The translations under genes and the position numbers were made by a program. Positions 1 to 9,426 of a DNA stretch of 61,233 nucleotides are shown here, piece by piece. The stretch is from NCBI GenBank assembly GCA_045578465.1, contig JAZNKJ010000028.1:1-61233 (forward strand). The letters are read 5' to 3'. Numbering within the stretch: the stretch's first letter is position 1; each line of letters begins with the position of its first letter. This DNA comes from SIG454 sp045578465. GTDB lineage: Bacteria; Bacillota; Clostridia; Monoglobales; Monoglobaceae. The notes beneath the pieces were generated by a model. The model was not told where the DNA came from, did not search any database, and was given only the letters and a program-made list of their open reading frames with translations.

Positions 1-17
1 CTTTCGTCAATCTTTTA

Positions 18-977
18 TTATTTATTTATCTCCCCGTAGAAATCCATAAGGGTCTTGCAGGAGGAATTAAGCTTTTCCATCTCTTCCTCCGTCATATCAA
101 TTTCAAGAATTTCCACAATTCCGCTTCTTCCGATAATGCAGGGGACACCCGTATAAACACCGTTTTGTCCATACTCGCCCGTAAGCTTTGCCGAAACTGT
201 CAGAACACTGTTTTCATTCCCTAAAATCGCTTTGGTAAGGCGGACCATTGACATACCTATTCCGTAATATGTTGCATTTTTCGCTTTGATAATGGTGTAT
301 GCCGATGTCCTGACCTGCTCGCTTATTTTCTCTAAATCCTTTGCGCAAAACTCGTTATCTCCATCGCAGAGGTCAAGAACTTTTTTTGTCGCAAGATATG
401 CCTGAGACCATGGGACAAACTCGCTGTCCCCGTGTTCGCCCATAACATAGCCGTGGATATTTCTGGGGTCAACGGAGAAATAATCCCCCACCATATACCG
501 AAGCCTTGCAGTATCTAAGATTGTTCCTGTTCCGATTACTCTTTTTGAGTTAAAGCCCGAATACTCCTGAACAACTCTTGTCATAATGTCAACGGGGTTG
601 GTTGCAACAACAATAATCCCCATAAACCCCGATTCCATAATGCCCTTGGTTACGCTTTTTAAAACATTGGCATTCCTTTGTAATAAATCAAGACGGGTTT
701 CCCCTTCCTTCTGGGCAACTCCTGCGGAAATTACAACGATGTCTGCATCACGGCAATCCTCATAATCGCCCTCGGTTATTCGCATATTGCTCTGGGCAAA
801 AGGAACGCCGTGGTTTAAGTCCATAGCCTCTCCTTTGGCTCTTTCACGGTTTATATCTATTAAAACAAGCTCGTCGCAGGCTCCCTGATTAAGCATAGCA
901 TAGGCATAGCTCATTCCAACCATTCCTGTTCCTACAATGGCAACCTTTCGGCTGTCGGGATAAGAATAAAATTTCAA
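18..977 (-). CDS. ldh: L-lactate dehydrogenase
   Basis: NAD-dependent cytoplasmic enzyme that reduces pyruvate to L-lactate, an NADH sink in fermentation. The 319 residues open with the Rossmann motif GTGMVG (16-21). The specificity loop AQKEGETRLDL has Gln89 where malate dehydrogenases carry Arg; Arg158 lies in DTARLR and the catalytic His182 in GEHGDS. This is the LDH rather than MDH pattern, at normal length. The start is TTG at 977, about 8 bases after GGAGG, with no better ATG nearby. It diverges from uppP across about 150 bases. The 3' flank is cut by the window edge, so no terminator can be judged. Confidence 0.95.
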   Translation of the reverse strand: MKFYSYPDSRKVAIVGTGMVGMSYAYAMLNQGACDELVLIDINRERAKGEAMDLNHGVPFAQSNMRITEGDYEDCRDADIVVISAGVAQKEGETRLDLLQRNANVLKSVTKGIMESGFMGIIVVATNPVDIMTRVVQEYSGFNSKRVIGTGTILDTARLRYMVGDYFSVDPRNIHGYVMGEHGDSEFVPWSQAYLATKKVLDLCDGDNEFCAKDLEKISEQVRTSAYTIIKAKNATYYGIGMSMVRLTKAILGNENSVLTVSAKLTGEYGQNGVYTGVPCIIGRSGIVEILEIDMTEEEMEKLNSSCKTLMDFYGEINK

Positions 978-1066
978 AATACTCCCTCCTTATTTTCTTA
1001 ATATTATGTGTATTAAAAGAATTTTTATTATTTTTTCAAAAAAATAGTGCAATTTCATTTATTCTA

Positions 1067-1075
1067 TGCTATAAT
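1067..1075 (+). promoter_or_regulatory. Extended -10 promoter for uppP-ftsK
   Basis: TGCTATAAT is an extended -10 (TGn + TATAAT) about 50 bases before the uppP start. The -35 region is poor. A second TATAAT follows at 1083-1088. It lies in the divergent gap between ldh and uppP. Confidence 0.55.
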
Positions 1076-1124
1076 TATTATGTATAATTGTTTTTAAATG
1101 CGGAAATGAGAAAGGACTGTGGTT

Positions 1125-1943
1125 ATGGTAAATATTATTGAGGTCTTAAAGGCAGTTGTCTTTGGTATTGTTCAGGGGATAACCGAGTGGCTCCCTATAA
1201 GCAGTACTGGGCATCTTATCCTTTTAAATCAGTTTCTTAATCTTAGCCTTAGCGATGATTTCCTTAATATGTTTAAGGTGGTTATCCAGTTTGGCTCAAT
1301 TCTGGCGGTTGTTGTTCTTTATTTTAATAAGCTCAACCCCATCTCTCCAAAGAAAACCGCTATCGAGAAAAAGGACACATTAAATCTCTGGCTTAAAGTT
1401 ATCGTGGGGGTTATCCCTGCGGCGATTATCGGATTTTTATTCGAGGACATAATTGACGGCTATCTTTCAACCCCTTATGTTATAGCCCTCGCTCTTATTC
1501 TCTACGGCGTTGCATTTATTATTATAGAAAACAAAAACAAGGCCCCGAAAATTGAAAGCCTTGATAATCTTACATATAAAACAGCTTTTTTAATCGGCTG
1601 TTTTCAGGTTTTAGCCTTAATCCCGGGAACATCCCGCTCCGGCTCGACAATCCTTGGTGCAGTTTTAATCGGGGCAAGCCGAGGAATTGCATCTGAATTT
1701 TCATTCTTCCTTGCAATCCCCGTTATGCTTGGGGCAAGCGCTCTTAAAATTTTAGGCTTTGGCCTCGCTCTTAATGCTACCGAATGGGCAGTTCTTTTAA
1801 CAGGAACAATCGTTTCCTTCTTAGTTTCAATTTTTGCAATCAAATTCTTAATGAACTATATAAGAAATCACGACTTCAAAGCCTTTGGCTATTACAGAAT
1901 TATTCTCGGCATAATTGTTTTATTATATTTTGCGATTAAGTAA
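1125..1943 (+). CDS. uppP: Undecaprenyl-diphosphatase (BacA/UppP family)
   Basis: Integral membrane phosphatase that converts undecaprenyl diphosphate to the monophosphate, recycling the lipid carrier for peptidoglycan and surface polymers. About 272 residues and very hydrophobic. Both family signatures are present: EWLPISSTGH near the N-terminus (Glu21, Ser27, His30) and PGTSRSGST near residue 168. I chose the ATG at 1125 because GAGAAAGGA lies 8 bases upstream; a GTG two codons earlier is also open. Followed after 12 bases by ftsK, probably as one transcript. It serves the same carrier cycle as mraY, murG and murJ elsewhere in the window. Confidence 0.95.
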   Translation: MVNIIEVLKAVVFGIVQGITEWLPISSTGHLILLNQFLNLSLSDDFLNMFKVVIQFGSILAVVVLYFNKLNPISPKKTAIEKKDTLNLWLKVIVGVIPAAIIGFLFEDIIDGYLSTPYVIALALILYGVAFIIIENKNKAPKIESLDNLTYKTAFLIGCFQVLALIPGTSRSGSTILGAVLIGASRGIASEFSFFLAIPVMLGASALKILGFGLALNATEWAVLLTGTIVSFLVSIFAIKFLMNYIRNHDFKAFGYYRIILGIIVLLYFAIK

Positions 1944-1955
1944 AGAGGGACTAAT

Positions 1956-4520
1956 ATGGCTAACAAAAAACGAAAAATTTCAAAAAAAGCACAACCGAAA
2001 AAAGCTCCCAAGAAAGTTTATAGAAACGAGATAAAGGGCGTTATCTTTATCGCCGTAGGTCTTTTTATAGGTCTTACCTTTCTCTTTGACACATTGGGAC
2101 TTGTGGGCGAATTCCTCCGTACCTTTTTAAGCGGATTTTTAGGAAACGCCGCCGCTATATCTTCCTTATTCATAATCTGGATAGGAATAAACCTCATAAT
2201 TGATAAAAGAGAAAAATCTCAGAGCTATAAGCTTTGGCTTTTCATAGCCTTAACCCTTTTCACTTCGGTTATATGCGCCTTGATTGATGACCAGACAACA
2301 ATTTCAAGCTTTGATGTTTCAAAGCTTTTCCGTGGTGGTAATGACGGAATTGGCGGTGGTATTTTAGGCGGAGGAATCTGCGTTCTTCTTTGCAGTCTTA
2401 TCGGGAAAATCGGTCTTTGGATTTTCTCTGTTGCAGGGCTTTTAGTCCTTTCTCTTCTTTTGACAGGGGTATCCTTAGGCAAGCTTTGCCGCACAATCGG
2501 GCACTTTGTTTCTAAGAAATCCAAAGAGGCTTCAAAACTTGCAAAAGAGCATCACGAAAGAAGAAAGCTTGAAAAAGAAATAGAAAAAACTCAGCGTGAA
2601 GCCGAAAGAGAAGCGGAAAAAGAAAAAGACAACCTTGTTCCTCTTCCTCAGAATATATATGTTTCAGATGAAGATTTAGTCAGAAAACCGCAGGACGAAC
2701 CTTCCTCTCCTTTTGTTTTAACAGAGGACAAGTTCCCACAGCTTGTTGAATACAGCGAGGAGGACGAATCAAGCACTGAGGCTCCGATTATTATAGGGGA
2801 TGTTAAGGTTGGAGTTTTAACCCCTCTTCCTGACGAAAACGGAAACTTCAAAGAAGATAACGGCGAGTTTGAACCGCCTACTCTTGAAAGTATGCAGGAA
2901 AGACTTGACAGCGCAACTCAGGAAGCCATAGAGGCGGGAGTTCCTCTTGACCGTGCGGTTGAAGCAGGGCAGAGGCTTCAAAAGGGCGAAATTCTTGAAG
3001 CCGCCCAGCATATTGACAATATGGCCAAGGCTATGGAGGAAGCAAAATTTATAAACTACAAGATGCCTCCTTTATCCCTTTTGGAAAACAGCTCTCCTAA
3101 GGGCCAGAATAGAAGTGCCATCAAAACCGAGCTTGAAGAAAAGGCAAACAGGCTCCTTGAAACTCTTGCAAGCTTCCATATTGATGCAAAGATTTTAAAT
3201 ATTACTCAGGGCCCGTCAGTTACTCGTTTTGAGCTTCAACCGGGACTTGGCGTCAGAGTTTCAAAGATAACCAACCTTGCAAACGATATTGCTTTAAGCC
3301 TTGCGGCAACGGGAGTTCGAATTGAGGCTCCTATTCCGGGGAAAAGCGCAATCGGTATTGAGATTCCAAATGAGAATCCTGCCGCTGTACATATAAGAGA
3401 AGTTTTAGATACGGATACCTTTAAAAACTTCAAGTCAAAAACCGCTTTCGCTTTGGGTAAAGATATCAGCGGTGCAACAGTTGTGGCAGACATTTCTCAG
3501 TTCCCTCATATTTTAATCGCAGGTGCAACAGGCTCTGGTAAGAGCGTCTGCATCAACTCCCTCATTACAAGTATTTTATACAAGGCTCGTCCTGACGAGG
3601 TTAAGCTTATTATGATTGACCCGAAAATGGTTGAACTTGGCTCTTATAACGGAATTCCTCATCTTTTAATCCCGGTTGTTACTAATCCGAAGCACGCAGC
3701 AGGTGCGCTCAACTGGGCAGTTGCAGAGATGAAGCGCCGTTATACTGAATTTAAAAATACTTCTGTTCGAAATATAGGCGGATACAACAAGCTTATGGAG
3801 GAAAGCAATACTCCTGAGAGAAAGCTTCCTGAAATCGTTATAATCATCGACGAGCTTGCAGACCTTATGGTTGCCGCAAGAAGCGAGGTTGAAACATCAA
3901 TTAACTCCCTTGCCGCTCTTGCCCGTGCCGCAGGAATGTATCTTGTTATCGCAACTCAGAGACCTTCTGTTGATGTTATTACGGGTGTTATTAAGGCGAA
4001 TATCCCATCAAGAATTGCTTTTGCAGTTTCTTCCCAGACAGACAGCCGAACAATAATTGATACAGCAGGGGCGGACAAGCTCTTAGGAAAGGGAGATATG
4101 CTCTACTTCCCAAGAGGTGCATCAAAGCCAACCCGTCTCCAAGGAAACTTCCTTTCCGATAAGGAAATTGAAAATGTTATTGGGTTTATCAAAGGTCAGT
4201 TTGAAGCAAGCTATGACGAGTCAATTATAGAACAGATTGAGCGTGAGCCTGAAAGCAGTTCAGCCTCAAACGACTCCTCTCCTGTCAGCGACGAGAGAGA
4301 CGACTTGTTCATAAAGGCAGTTGAAATGGTAATCGACACAGGCCAGGCCTCTGTTGCTATGTTCCAGAGAAAATTCAAAATCGGTTATCAAAGAGCCGCT
4401 CGTCTTGTTGACCGTATGGAAGAATTAAACATCATAGGTCCTTATGAAGGAACAAAACCCCGTCAGGTTTTAATGACCAGACAGGAGTTTAACGAGATGC
4501 TTTTAAACGACGAAGAATAA
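1956..4520 (+). CDS. ftsK: DNA translocase FtsK/SpoIIIE
   Basis: Septum-anchored ATPase that pumps chromosomal DNA through the closing septum; in spore formers this family moves DNA into the forespore. 854 residues: an N-terminal membrane domain with about four helices (to about 190), a charged stretch (190-225) and an acidic linker. The RecA-like motor follows, with Walker A GATGSGKSV near residue 524 and Walker B IIIDELADLM near 630. The C-terminal winged-helix gamma domain that reads orienting DNA sequences occupies about 785-850. RBS AAAGAGGGA precedes the ATG. I cannot decide between FtsK and SpoIIIE roles from one copy. Confidence 0.95.
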   Translation: MANKKRKISKKAQPKKAPKKVYRNEIKGVIFIAVGLFIGLTFLFDTLGLVGEFLRTFLSGFLGNAAAISSLFIIWIGINLIIDKREKSQSYKLWLFIALTLFTSVICALIDDQTTISSFDVSKLFRGGNDGIGGGILGGGICVLLCSLIGKIGLWIFSVAGLLVLSLLLTGVSLGKLCRTIGHFVSKKSKEASKLAKEHHERRKLEKEIEKTQREAEREAEKEKDNLVPLPQNIYVSDEDLVRKPQDEPSSPFVLTEDKFPQLVEYSEEDESSTEAPIIIGDVKVGVLTPLPDENGNFKEDNGEFEPPTLESMQERLDSATQEAIEAGVPLDRAVEAGQRLQKGEILEAAQHIDNMAKAMEEAKFINYKMPPLSLLENSSPKGQNRSAIKTELEEKANRLLETLASFHIDAKILNITQGPSVTRFELQPGLGVRVSKITNLANDIALSLAATGVRIEAPIPGKSAIGIEIPNENPAAVHIREVLDTDTFKNFKSKTAFALGKDISGATVVADISQFPHILIAGATGSGKSVCINSLITSILYKARPDEVKLIMIDPKMVELGSYNGIPHLLIPVVTNPKHAAGALNWAVAEMKRRYTEFKNTSVRNIGGYNKLMEESNTPERKLPEIVIIIDELADLMVAARSEVETSINSLAALARAAGMYLVIATQRPSVDVITGVIKANIPSRIAFAVSSQTDSRTIIDTAGADKLLGKGDMLYFPRGASKPTRLQGNFLSDKEIENVIGFIKGQFEASYDESIIEQIEREPESSSASNDSSPVSDERDDLFIKAVEMVIDTGQASVAMFQRKFKIGYQRAARLVDRMEELNIIGPYEGTKPRQVLMTRQEFNEMLLNDEE

Positions 4521-4646
4521 AACCCGTGTATATAGGGTAAACTCCTGAAAACCCTTGATTTTACGCCCTTTCTCGTTATAAACAACAATTTCCAATTGGT
4601 TCTTTTGTGCATTTTCAACAATTTTAAAAAAAATGCTCCAAAACTA

Positions 4647-4675
4647 TGGAAATTTAGCTGAAAATGGTGTAAAAT
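4647..4675 (+). promoter_or_regulatory. Promoter of the HU gene
   Basis: TGGAAA (-35, 4 of 6) and TAAAAT (-10) with 17-bp spacing, 57 bases before the HU start. The rest of the 211-base gap after ftsK shows nothing I recognise. Confidence 0.5.
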
Positions 4676-4731
4676 GGACTTAATTGTTAAAGAATACAAT
4701 TAAATTTCAAATAATAAAGGAGAAATTAAAA

Positions 4732-5004
4732 ATGAACAAACAAGAATTGATTTCAGCTATCGCTGAAAACGCTGGACTTTCTAAGAAAGATGCAGAAGCT
4801 GCTCTTAAAGCTCTTATCGGTGCTGTTGAAGGCGCACTCGTTAAAGGTGACAAAGTTCAATTAGTTGGCTTTGGTACTTTCGAAGTTAGAGAAAGAGCTG
4901 CTAGAACAGGTAGAAATCCTCAGACAGGCGCTGAAATGAAGATCGCTGCTGCTAAGGTTCCTGCATTCAAGGCTGGTAGAGCACTTAAAGATAAGCTCAA
5001 CTAA
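4732..5004 (+). CDS. hup: HU family DNA-binding protein
   Basis: Small histone-like nucleoid protein that bends and compacts DNA. From the ATG at 4732 it has 90 residues, the usual HU length. It starts MNKQELISAI and contains the DNA-binding beta-arm core GFGTFEVRERAARTGRNPQT and the family ending KVPAFKAGRALKD. The open frame extends 16 codons upstream, but AAAGGAG lies 9 bases before the chosen ATG and the longer form would not fit the family. Codon use (GCT, AAA, GTT) differs from neighbours and suggests high expression. It has its own promoter and a strong terminator at 5015. Confidence 0.96.
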   Translation: MNKQELISAIAENAGLSKKDAEAALKALIGAVEGALVKGDKVQLVGFGTFEVRERAARTGRNPQTGAEMKIAAAKVPAFKAGRALKDKLN

Positions 5005-5014
5005 TAAAATCTTC

Positions 5015-5043
5015 GAGGACGCCAAAAGCGTCCTCATTTTTTA
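5015..5043 (+). terminator. Intrinsic terminator after HU
   Basis: GAGGACGC-caaaa-GCGTCCTC, an 8-bp perfect stem, followed by ATTTTTT. Confidence 0.9.
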
Positions 5044-5066
5044 TGACATTATAAAGGAGAAGAAAA

Positions 5067-5321
5067 ATGGCAAGTTTTTCATACAGAACATCAGGAGTTT
5101 GTTCAAGAGAAATCCTCTTTGATTTAGAAGATAATATCGTTTCAAATGTGCGTTTCATTTCAGGCTGTGGCGGAAACACCAAGGGTGTTGGCGCGCTCGT
5201 GGAGGGAATGAATATAGACGAGGTTATAAAACGCCTCGAAGGCATTGATTGCGGTGGTAGAGGCACTTCTTGTCCTGACCAGTTGGCGAGAGCCTTAAAA
5301 CAGGCAAAAGAGCAGAATTAA
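5067..5321 (+). CDS. TSCPD domain-containing protein (TIGR03905-like)
   Basis: 84-residue cytoplasmic protein made almost entirely of one TSCPD domain. The signature cysteines sit in GCGGNTKGVG and DCGGRGTSCPDQLARAL. The same domain occurs at the C-terminus of some class II ribonucleotide reductases and as free-standing small proteins in Clostridia, where its role is unknown; binding of metal or nucleic acid is a guess. RBS AAAGGAGA precedes the ATG. It lies between the HU terminator and a bidirectional terminator, so it is probably monocistronic. Confidence 0.8.
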   Translation: MASFSYRTSGVCSREILFDLEDNIVSNVRFISGCGGNTKGVGALVEGMNIDEVIKRLEGIDCGGRGTSCPDQLARALKQAKEQN

Positions 5322-5342
5322 GGTTGTTTAAATAAAACAATA

Positions 5343-5378
5343 ACCCCCGAAAGAAATATTCTTTCGGGGGTATTTTTT
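5343..5378. terminator. Bidirectional terminator between TSCPD gene and capD-like gene
   Basis: ACCCCCGAAAGAA-ata-TTCTTTCGGGGGT, a 13-bp perfect stem, with a T-run on the + side and a T-rich run on the - side. It serves two convergent genes. Confidence 0.9.
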
Positions 5379-7251
5379 AATGTGTTTTTGCAACCTCATT
5401 GTTGATAACTTCCGGTTCAACAAAGGTTGGAACCGCTTTATGCATTACCTCTCTGATGCGTTCTTTATCGTGGCTGTTTGCAGCCTCTAAAAGTTCTTTA
5501 ATTCTTTCCTCAATGTCAGCCATATCAACATCAATCTGCTTACCAATAAAGATTTTGCTATGAACTGTTGAGGTAAGTCCTTCTGCATTCATCAGAAGTT
5601 CTTCATAAAGCTTTTCACCCGGTCTTAAACCGATTTCTTTAATCTCAATATCAATGTCAGGTCTGTAACCTGCAAGTCTTATAATGTTTTGTGCAAGGTT
5701 GTAGATTTTAACCGGTTTACCCATATCAAGAACGAAGACTTCTCCGCCTTTGGCAAAAGCGCCTGCCTGAATAACAAGCTGAGCTGCCTCAGGAATTGTC
5801 ATAAAGAATCTGGTTATATCCTTATGGGTTATGGTAACAGGACCGCCCTTTGCAATTTGTCTCTTAAAGAGAGGAATAACACTGCCGTTTGAATTCAAAA
5901 CATTACCGAAACGAACGGAAACGAATTCAGTCTTGCTGTTTTTCTGCATTGCCTGAACAATCATTTCACACATTCTCTTACTTGCGCCCATTATGTTGGT
6001 TGGGTTAACTGCCTTATCGGTGGAAATCATAACGAATTTCTTTGTTCCAAACTTGTCCGCACACTTAACCGTGTTATATGTACCCATAATATTGTTTAAA
6101 ATAGCTTCTCTCGGACTATCTTCCATAAGAGGTACATGCTTATGAGCTGCCGCATGGAAGACGATGTCCGGCTTTTCTTCGCCGAAAACAACTTCAAGTC
6201 TTGCCAAATCACGAACAGAGCCGATTATAACCTTTGGCTTGTTATTTGGATATTTCTCATTAAGCTCCATCTGGATATCATATGCGTTATTTTCGTATAT
6301 ATCAAAAACAACCAGCTTTGCAGGGTGGAACTTCATAATCTGACGGCAAAGCTCAGAGCCTATGCTTCCGCCACCACCTGTTATCAAAACGGTTCTTCCT
6401 GTTACATAATTTGCAATTCCTGCGTTATCCAGAACGATTGGGTCACGGGCTAAAATATCGTCAATTTCAATGCTACGCATTGAGAATTTTCCGCTTGTTA
6501 TCATCTGGTCAACACTTGGAACTGTCTTAATCTTACATCTGGTTTGATTACAGATTTCAATAATTTCCTTACGCTGTTCCCCTGTTGCAGATGGCATTGC
6601 AATGAGAATTTCGTCAACTCTGTATTTCTTGCAGATATTAACTATATCATCTCTGTTGCCTAAAACCTCATAGCCACCAACCGTAAAACCTGCTTTATTT
6701 CCATCATCGTCAACTAAGCCGATAATATCATAAGTTAAGTTAATATTGCTTCTTAAATCGTTAATTATAACTGCCGCCGCAGAGCCCGCGCCAACAATTA
6801 AGATTCTCTTGCCCGGTTCGTCTGTTCTTGTCTTTAAATATTTCATATATTTATTAACAATATAATCCATAGCTCTTACAAAAATAAACGAGCAGACAGA
6901 CAGAAAGCTATAAGAAAGAGCGATTTTCACATAACCTATCGGCATAGCTCTGAGAACAAAGATGTCAAAGGCAATGAATATACCAAAAGTCAGGATGAAG
7001 TTTATAAAAACTGCCTTTAAAAGCTTTATGCCGTCCATAACGGTACAATAGCGCCACATAACCTTATAGATTCCCTGAAGCTGGGCAAGTCCTATTGTGA
7101 CAATCGCAGACACAATAAGCGGAATAAAGAAGGCTATAAAAAACCATCTTGTATTTTCCGTGGCCAGGAATGATGTCACAAGAAATGCAATGAAAAAACC
7201 AAGCAAATCAAAGAGGATCACATACCAGTTTCTTAAAAAGTTTCTTTTCAT
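5377..7251 (-). CDS. Membrane nucleoside-diphosphate-sugar 4,6-dehydratase (CapD/PglF type)
   Basis: Makes a deoxy-keto sugar nucleotide (typically from UDP-GlcNAc) for surface polysaccharide or glycoprotein. 624 residues: four to five N-terminal membrane helices (to about 130), a first Rossmann-like CoA-binding fold (ILIVGAGSAAAV, about 149), then the catalytic SDR domain with GGGGSIGSE near 290, STDKAVNPTN near 408 and the catalytic Lys in GASKR. STDK replaces the usual active-site Tyr region, the mark of the long inverting/dehydratase members. Last gene of the exopolysaccharide operon, 16 bases after the SLH gene. Exact substrate unknown. Confidence 0.9.
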   Translation of the reverse strand: MKRNFLRNWYVILFDLLGFFIAFLVTSFLATENTRWFFIAFFIPLIVSAIVTIGLAQLQGIYKVMWRYCTVMDGIKLLKAVFINFILTFGIFIAFDIFVLRAMPIGYVKIALSYSFLSVCSFIFVRAMDYIVNKYMKYLKTRTDEPGKRILIVGAGSAAAVIINDLRSNINLTYDIIGLVDDDGNKAGFTVGGYEVLGNRDDIVNICKKYRVDEILIAMPSATGEQRKEIIEICNQTRCKIKTVPSVDQMITSGKFSMRSIEIDDILARDPIVLDNAGIANYVTGRTVLITGGGGSIGSELCRQIMKFHPAKLVVFDIYENNAYDIQMELNEKYPNNKPKVIIGSVRDLARLEVVFGEEKPDIVFHAAAHKHVPLMEDSPREAILNNIMGTYNTVKCADKFGTKKFVMISTDKAVNPTNIMGASKRMCEMIVQAMQKNSKTEFVSVRFGNVLNSNGSVIPLFKRQIAKGGPVTITHKDITRFFMTIPEAAQLVIQAGAFAKGGEVFVLDMGKPVKIYNLAQNIIRLAGYRPDIDIEIKEIGLRPGEKLYEELLMNAEGLTSTVHSKIFIGKQIDVDMADIEERIKELLEAANSHDKERIREVMHKAVPTFVEPEVINNEVAKTH

Positions 7252-7267
7252 ACTTTATTCTCCTTTT

Positions 7268-8173
7268 TTAAATGATAAAGAAGAAATCATAGAGAATTAA
7301 AAGGTCTTCAAGCGTATTATATTTCTGTATTTTATCCTTGAAAATCTCTCTATCATTTTTTGGAATAGTTTTATATATCGCAAAGGTTTCTTCCGAAGCC
7401 TTTTGGTAGTTATGGTTCCTATCTGCAAGATAAAGTCGCATATTTTCAACTATTTTTCGGGATATCTGCTTGCTCTTTTCGTTGCTAAGCTCAGGGATAA
7501 CTTTATTTTCCATAGCAGATATAACTCTGTTTATTCGAAGATTTAGGTCTTCCTCTGCCAGCTGGTTTAAATCGATTTTTGGAGCAGGGTCAACATCCAC
7601 AAGGCACTTTGCTAAAACCTCGCAGGCCTCTGCTCTTGTCATAGGCTCCTTAGCCCTGAACTTTTCTCCCTCTTCAAGAGAAACAAGACCGTTTGCAATA
7701 GCTTTTAAAACCGCTTCCTTTGCCCAGGAGCTTACCGCGTCCTTTGGCTCTTTATAATAAGGAAGAAGTTCCATTTTGAGAATGTTGTTGAGTATCACGC
7801 ATGCCTGTTCACGGCTCACCAAATCCTCAGGAGCAAACAAGTTGTTTCCAATCCCCTGAATATATCCGGCCTCAACACCGATACGGACATGGTCATAATA
7901 CCAGGCGCCTTCTTTAACATCCGTGAAGGTGTTTTCGCCTTTATGGGTATATCCGAAAACATTATTTACAATCTTAACAAACTGAGAACGGGTAAGCTTT
8001 CCCTCAGGATTAAAATAGCCTCCGCCTATCCCGTCAACAATTCCTCTGTCCGCCATTTTGATTATGGCCTCTCCCTGGGGAGTTGCTTCGTCAACATCAA
8101 AGAAAAATCCTGCCCCGAAAACCATCTGCATAAGCAAAACAGAAGCAATTAAAATAGATACAATCTTTTTCAT
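7268..8173 (-). CDS. Exported protein with three S-layer homology domains
   Basis: Signal peptide (about residues 1-20), then three SLH repeats. The first runs from about 24 to 75, the second contains FTDVKEGAWYYDH, and the third contains TRAEACEVLAKCLVD. SLH domains bind pyruvylated secondary cell wall polymer, so the protein should sit on the cell surface. The remaining roughly 100 residues are helical, end in a hydrophobic tail and match nothing I recognise. Its place inside a polysaccharide operon suggests a role at the surface where that polymer is attached. Confidence 0.85.
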   Translation of the reverse strand: MKKIVSILIASVLLMQMVFGAGFFFDVDEATPQGEAIIKMADRGIVDGIGGGYFNPEGKLTRSQFVKIVNNVFGYTHKGENTFTDVKEGAWYYDHVRIGVEAGYIQGIGNNLFAPEDLVSREQACVILNNILKMELLPYYKEPKDAVSSWAKEAVLKAIANGLVSLEEGEKFRAKEPMTRAEACEVLAKCLVDVDPAPKIDLNQLAEEDLNLRINRVISAMENKVIPELSNEKSKQISRKIVENMRLYLADRNHNYQKASEETFAIYKTIPKNDREIFKDKIQKYNTLEDLLILYDFFFII

Positions 8174-8194
8174 AAGGCAGACCTCCTTTTATTT

Positions 8195-8905
8195 CTATTT
8201 CTTCAAAAGACTTATGTAGTATGCCTTTTTAAGCGCCTTTTCTTCTTCATAAGATTTGCTGATTTGCTTAACTATGGAAGTGTCCATATTATTCTCTGTA
8301 AGCTTTTTTTCAAGTTTCTTGATTATACCATTAACCTTTCCATCGCACTCTATTAAAAGCGCATTTGCCGTTCCGATATACTTTTCAACTATGCTTTGCT
8401 TGCTTACTAAGTTTCTATCCTTCTTTGGAAGGGCACGATAGTCGGCCATAGCCGCTTTTTCAATCTGGCCAAGCTGACCTAAATAATAAGCCTTGTATGA
8501 ATAAAGCTGAATTATATTTTCCGCAATAAATTCATCAACTTTCTGCTTGTCCGTTCCCTTTGGAGTTTCCTCCTCTGGCTTTGCTACGGAGTTTTCAAAC
8601 TCCTGCTTAATAATTTCTGTCGCTTCTTCAACAGTCATCTCGCCGGAAGTAATCTTCTTCTCTTCCTCTTCCGTAAAGTCTCTGACTGTTCCTTCAATAT
8701 ATTCAGAAATAGCCTTTTCGCGTTCTTCTTTTGTTTTTTCTATCTTCTCAGTAATGGTAGCAGAAGTTGGGTGCGATATAAAATAATAAGCTGCTTTGAT
8801 ATCATTCCATCGCCATACAACAAGCACCACAACGCCTATTAAGATTATGCCGATAATCCCCAAAACAACCTTCTTAACTGTTTTTTTAGTTCCCTTGCCG
8901 CTCAC
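8195..8905 (-). CDS. Single-pass membrane protein of unknown function
   Basis: 236 residues. A basic N-terminus is followed by one membrane helix (about 12-32, IIGIILIGVVVLVVW), then a long Lys/Glu-rich, probably helical and partly coiled-coil exterior domain. I recognise no family. The start is GTG and overlaps the VanZ stop as GTGA, with AGAGG upstream, so translation is probably coupled. It shares alternating KKDR/KAIP-type helical stretches with the C-terminal part of the next gene's SLH protein, which may mean a shared helical module; that is only an impression. Confidence 0.7.
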   Translation of the reverse strand: MSGKGTKKTVKKVVLGIIGIILIGVVVLVVWRWNDIKAAYYFISHPTSATITEKIEKTKEEREKAISEYIEGTVRDFTEEEEKKITSGEMTVEEATEIIKQEFENSVAKPEEETPKGTDKQKVDEFIAENIIQLYSYKAYYLGQLGQIEKAAMADYRALPKKDRNLVSKQSIVEKYIGTANALLIECDGKVNGIIKKLEKKLTENNMDTSIVKQISKSYEEEKALKKAYYISLLKK

Positions 8906-9426
8906 TTTCTACACCTCTTTGCAAAAATAATCCCCAAGAACACCTTTATAAAACTCATTCCAAACAAAACTCCCGAAAAATCCACTACAACATCCCCGAT
9001 TTCGGAACTTCTGCCGGGGACAAAGCGTTGAAGAGTTTCATCCGCTATCCCTATTAAGAGTCCAAAAGTCGCCCATAAAAGCGCCCTTTTACAGTTTTCT
9101 CTAATATTAATATGCATTGCTCCGAGTAAAGCTCCCACAATAAAAAAATTATAAAAATGGGCAAGCTTTCTTATTATCAGATGAAGAGATATTCTTCCGT
9201 CTCCGGGTATTGTTTCTCTGGGAATGGACTCTGAAACCCACTCTATTTTATTCATAATACTCCGGCTTATCTCTGACGATTTCTCCGATGGCTGGCTTGA
9301 AAACATTGTTATAATAAAAACCTGCGCCATAAGCAATATGAACAGCATCGTTATTTTTTGCCAAAGAACGCGCTTTTCATTTTCATCATATAATATATTC
9401 TGCATTTTCGAGCACCATATCTGCAA
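8902..9426 (-). CDS. VanZ family membrane protein
   Basis: VanZ-like proteins are small multi-pass membrane proteins; VanZ itself gives low-level teicoplanin resistance, and the general role is unclear. The family signs are FSSQPSEKSSEIS, then RKLAHFYNFFIVGALLG, and the final DETLQRFVPGRSSEIGDVV. Four membrane helices are expected. The frame is open to 9426 and would overlap the preceding phosphatase gene by 41 bases. Neither this ATG nor the one at 9405 has a convincing RBS, so the true start is uncertain. Confidence 0.85.
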   Translation of the reverse strand: MQIWCSKMQNILYDENEKRVLWQKITMLFILLMAQVFIITMFSSQPSEKSSEISRSIMNKIEWVSESIPRETIPGDGRISLHLIIRKLAHFYNFFIVGALLGAMHINIRENCKRALLWATFGLLIGIADETLQRFVPGRSSEIGDVVVDFSGVLFGMSFIKVFLGIIFAKRCRK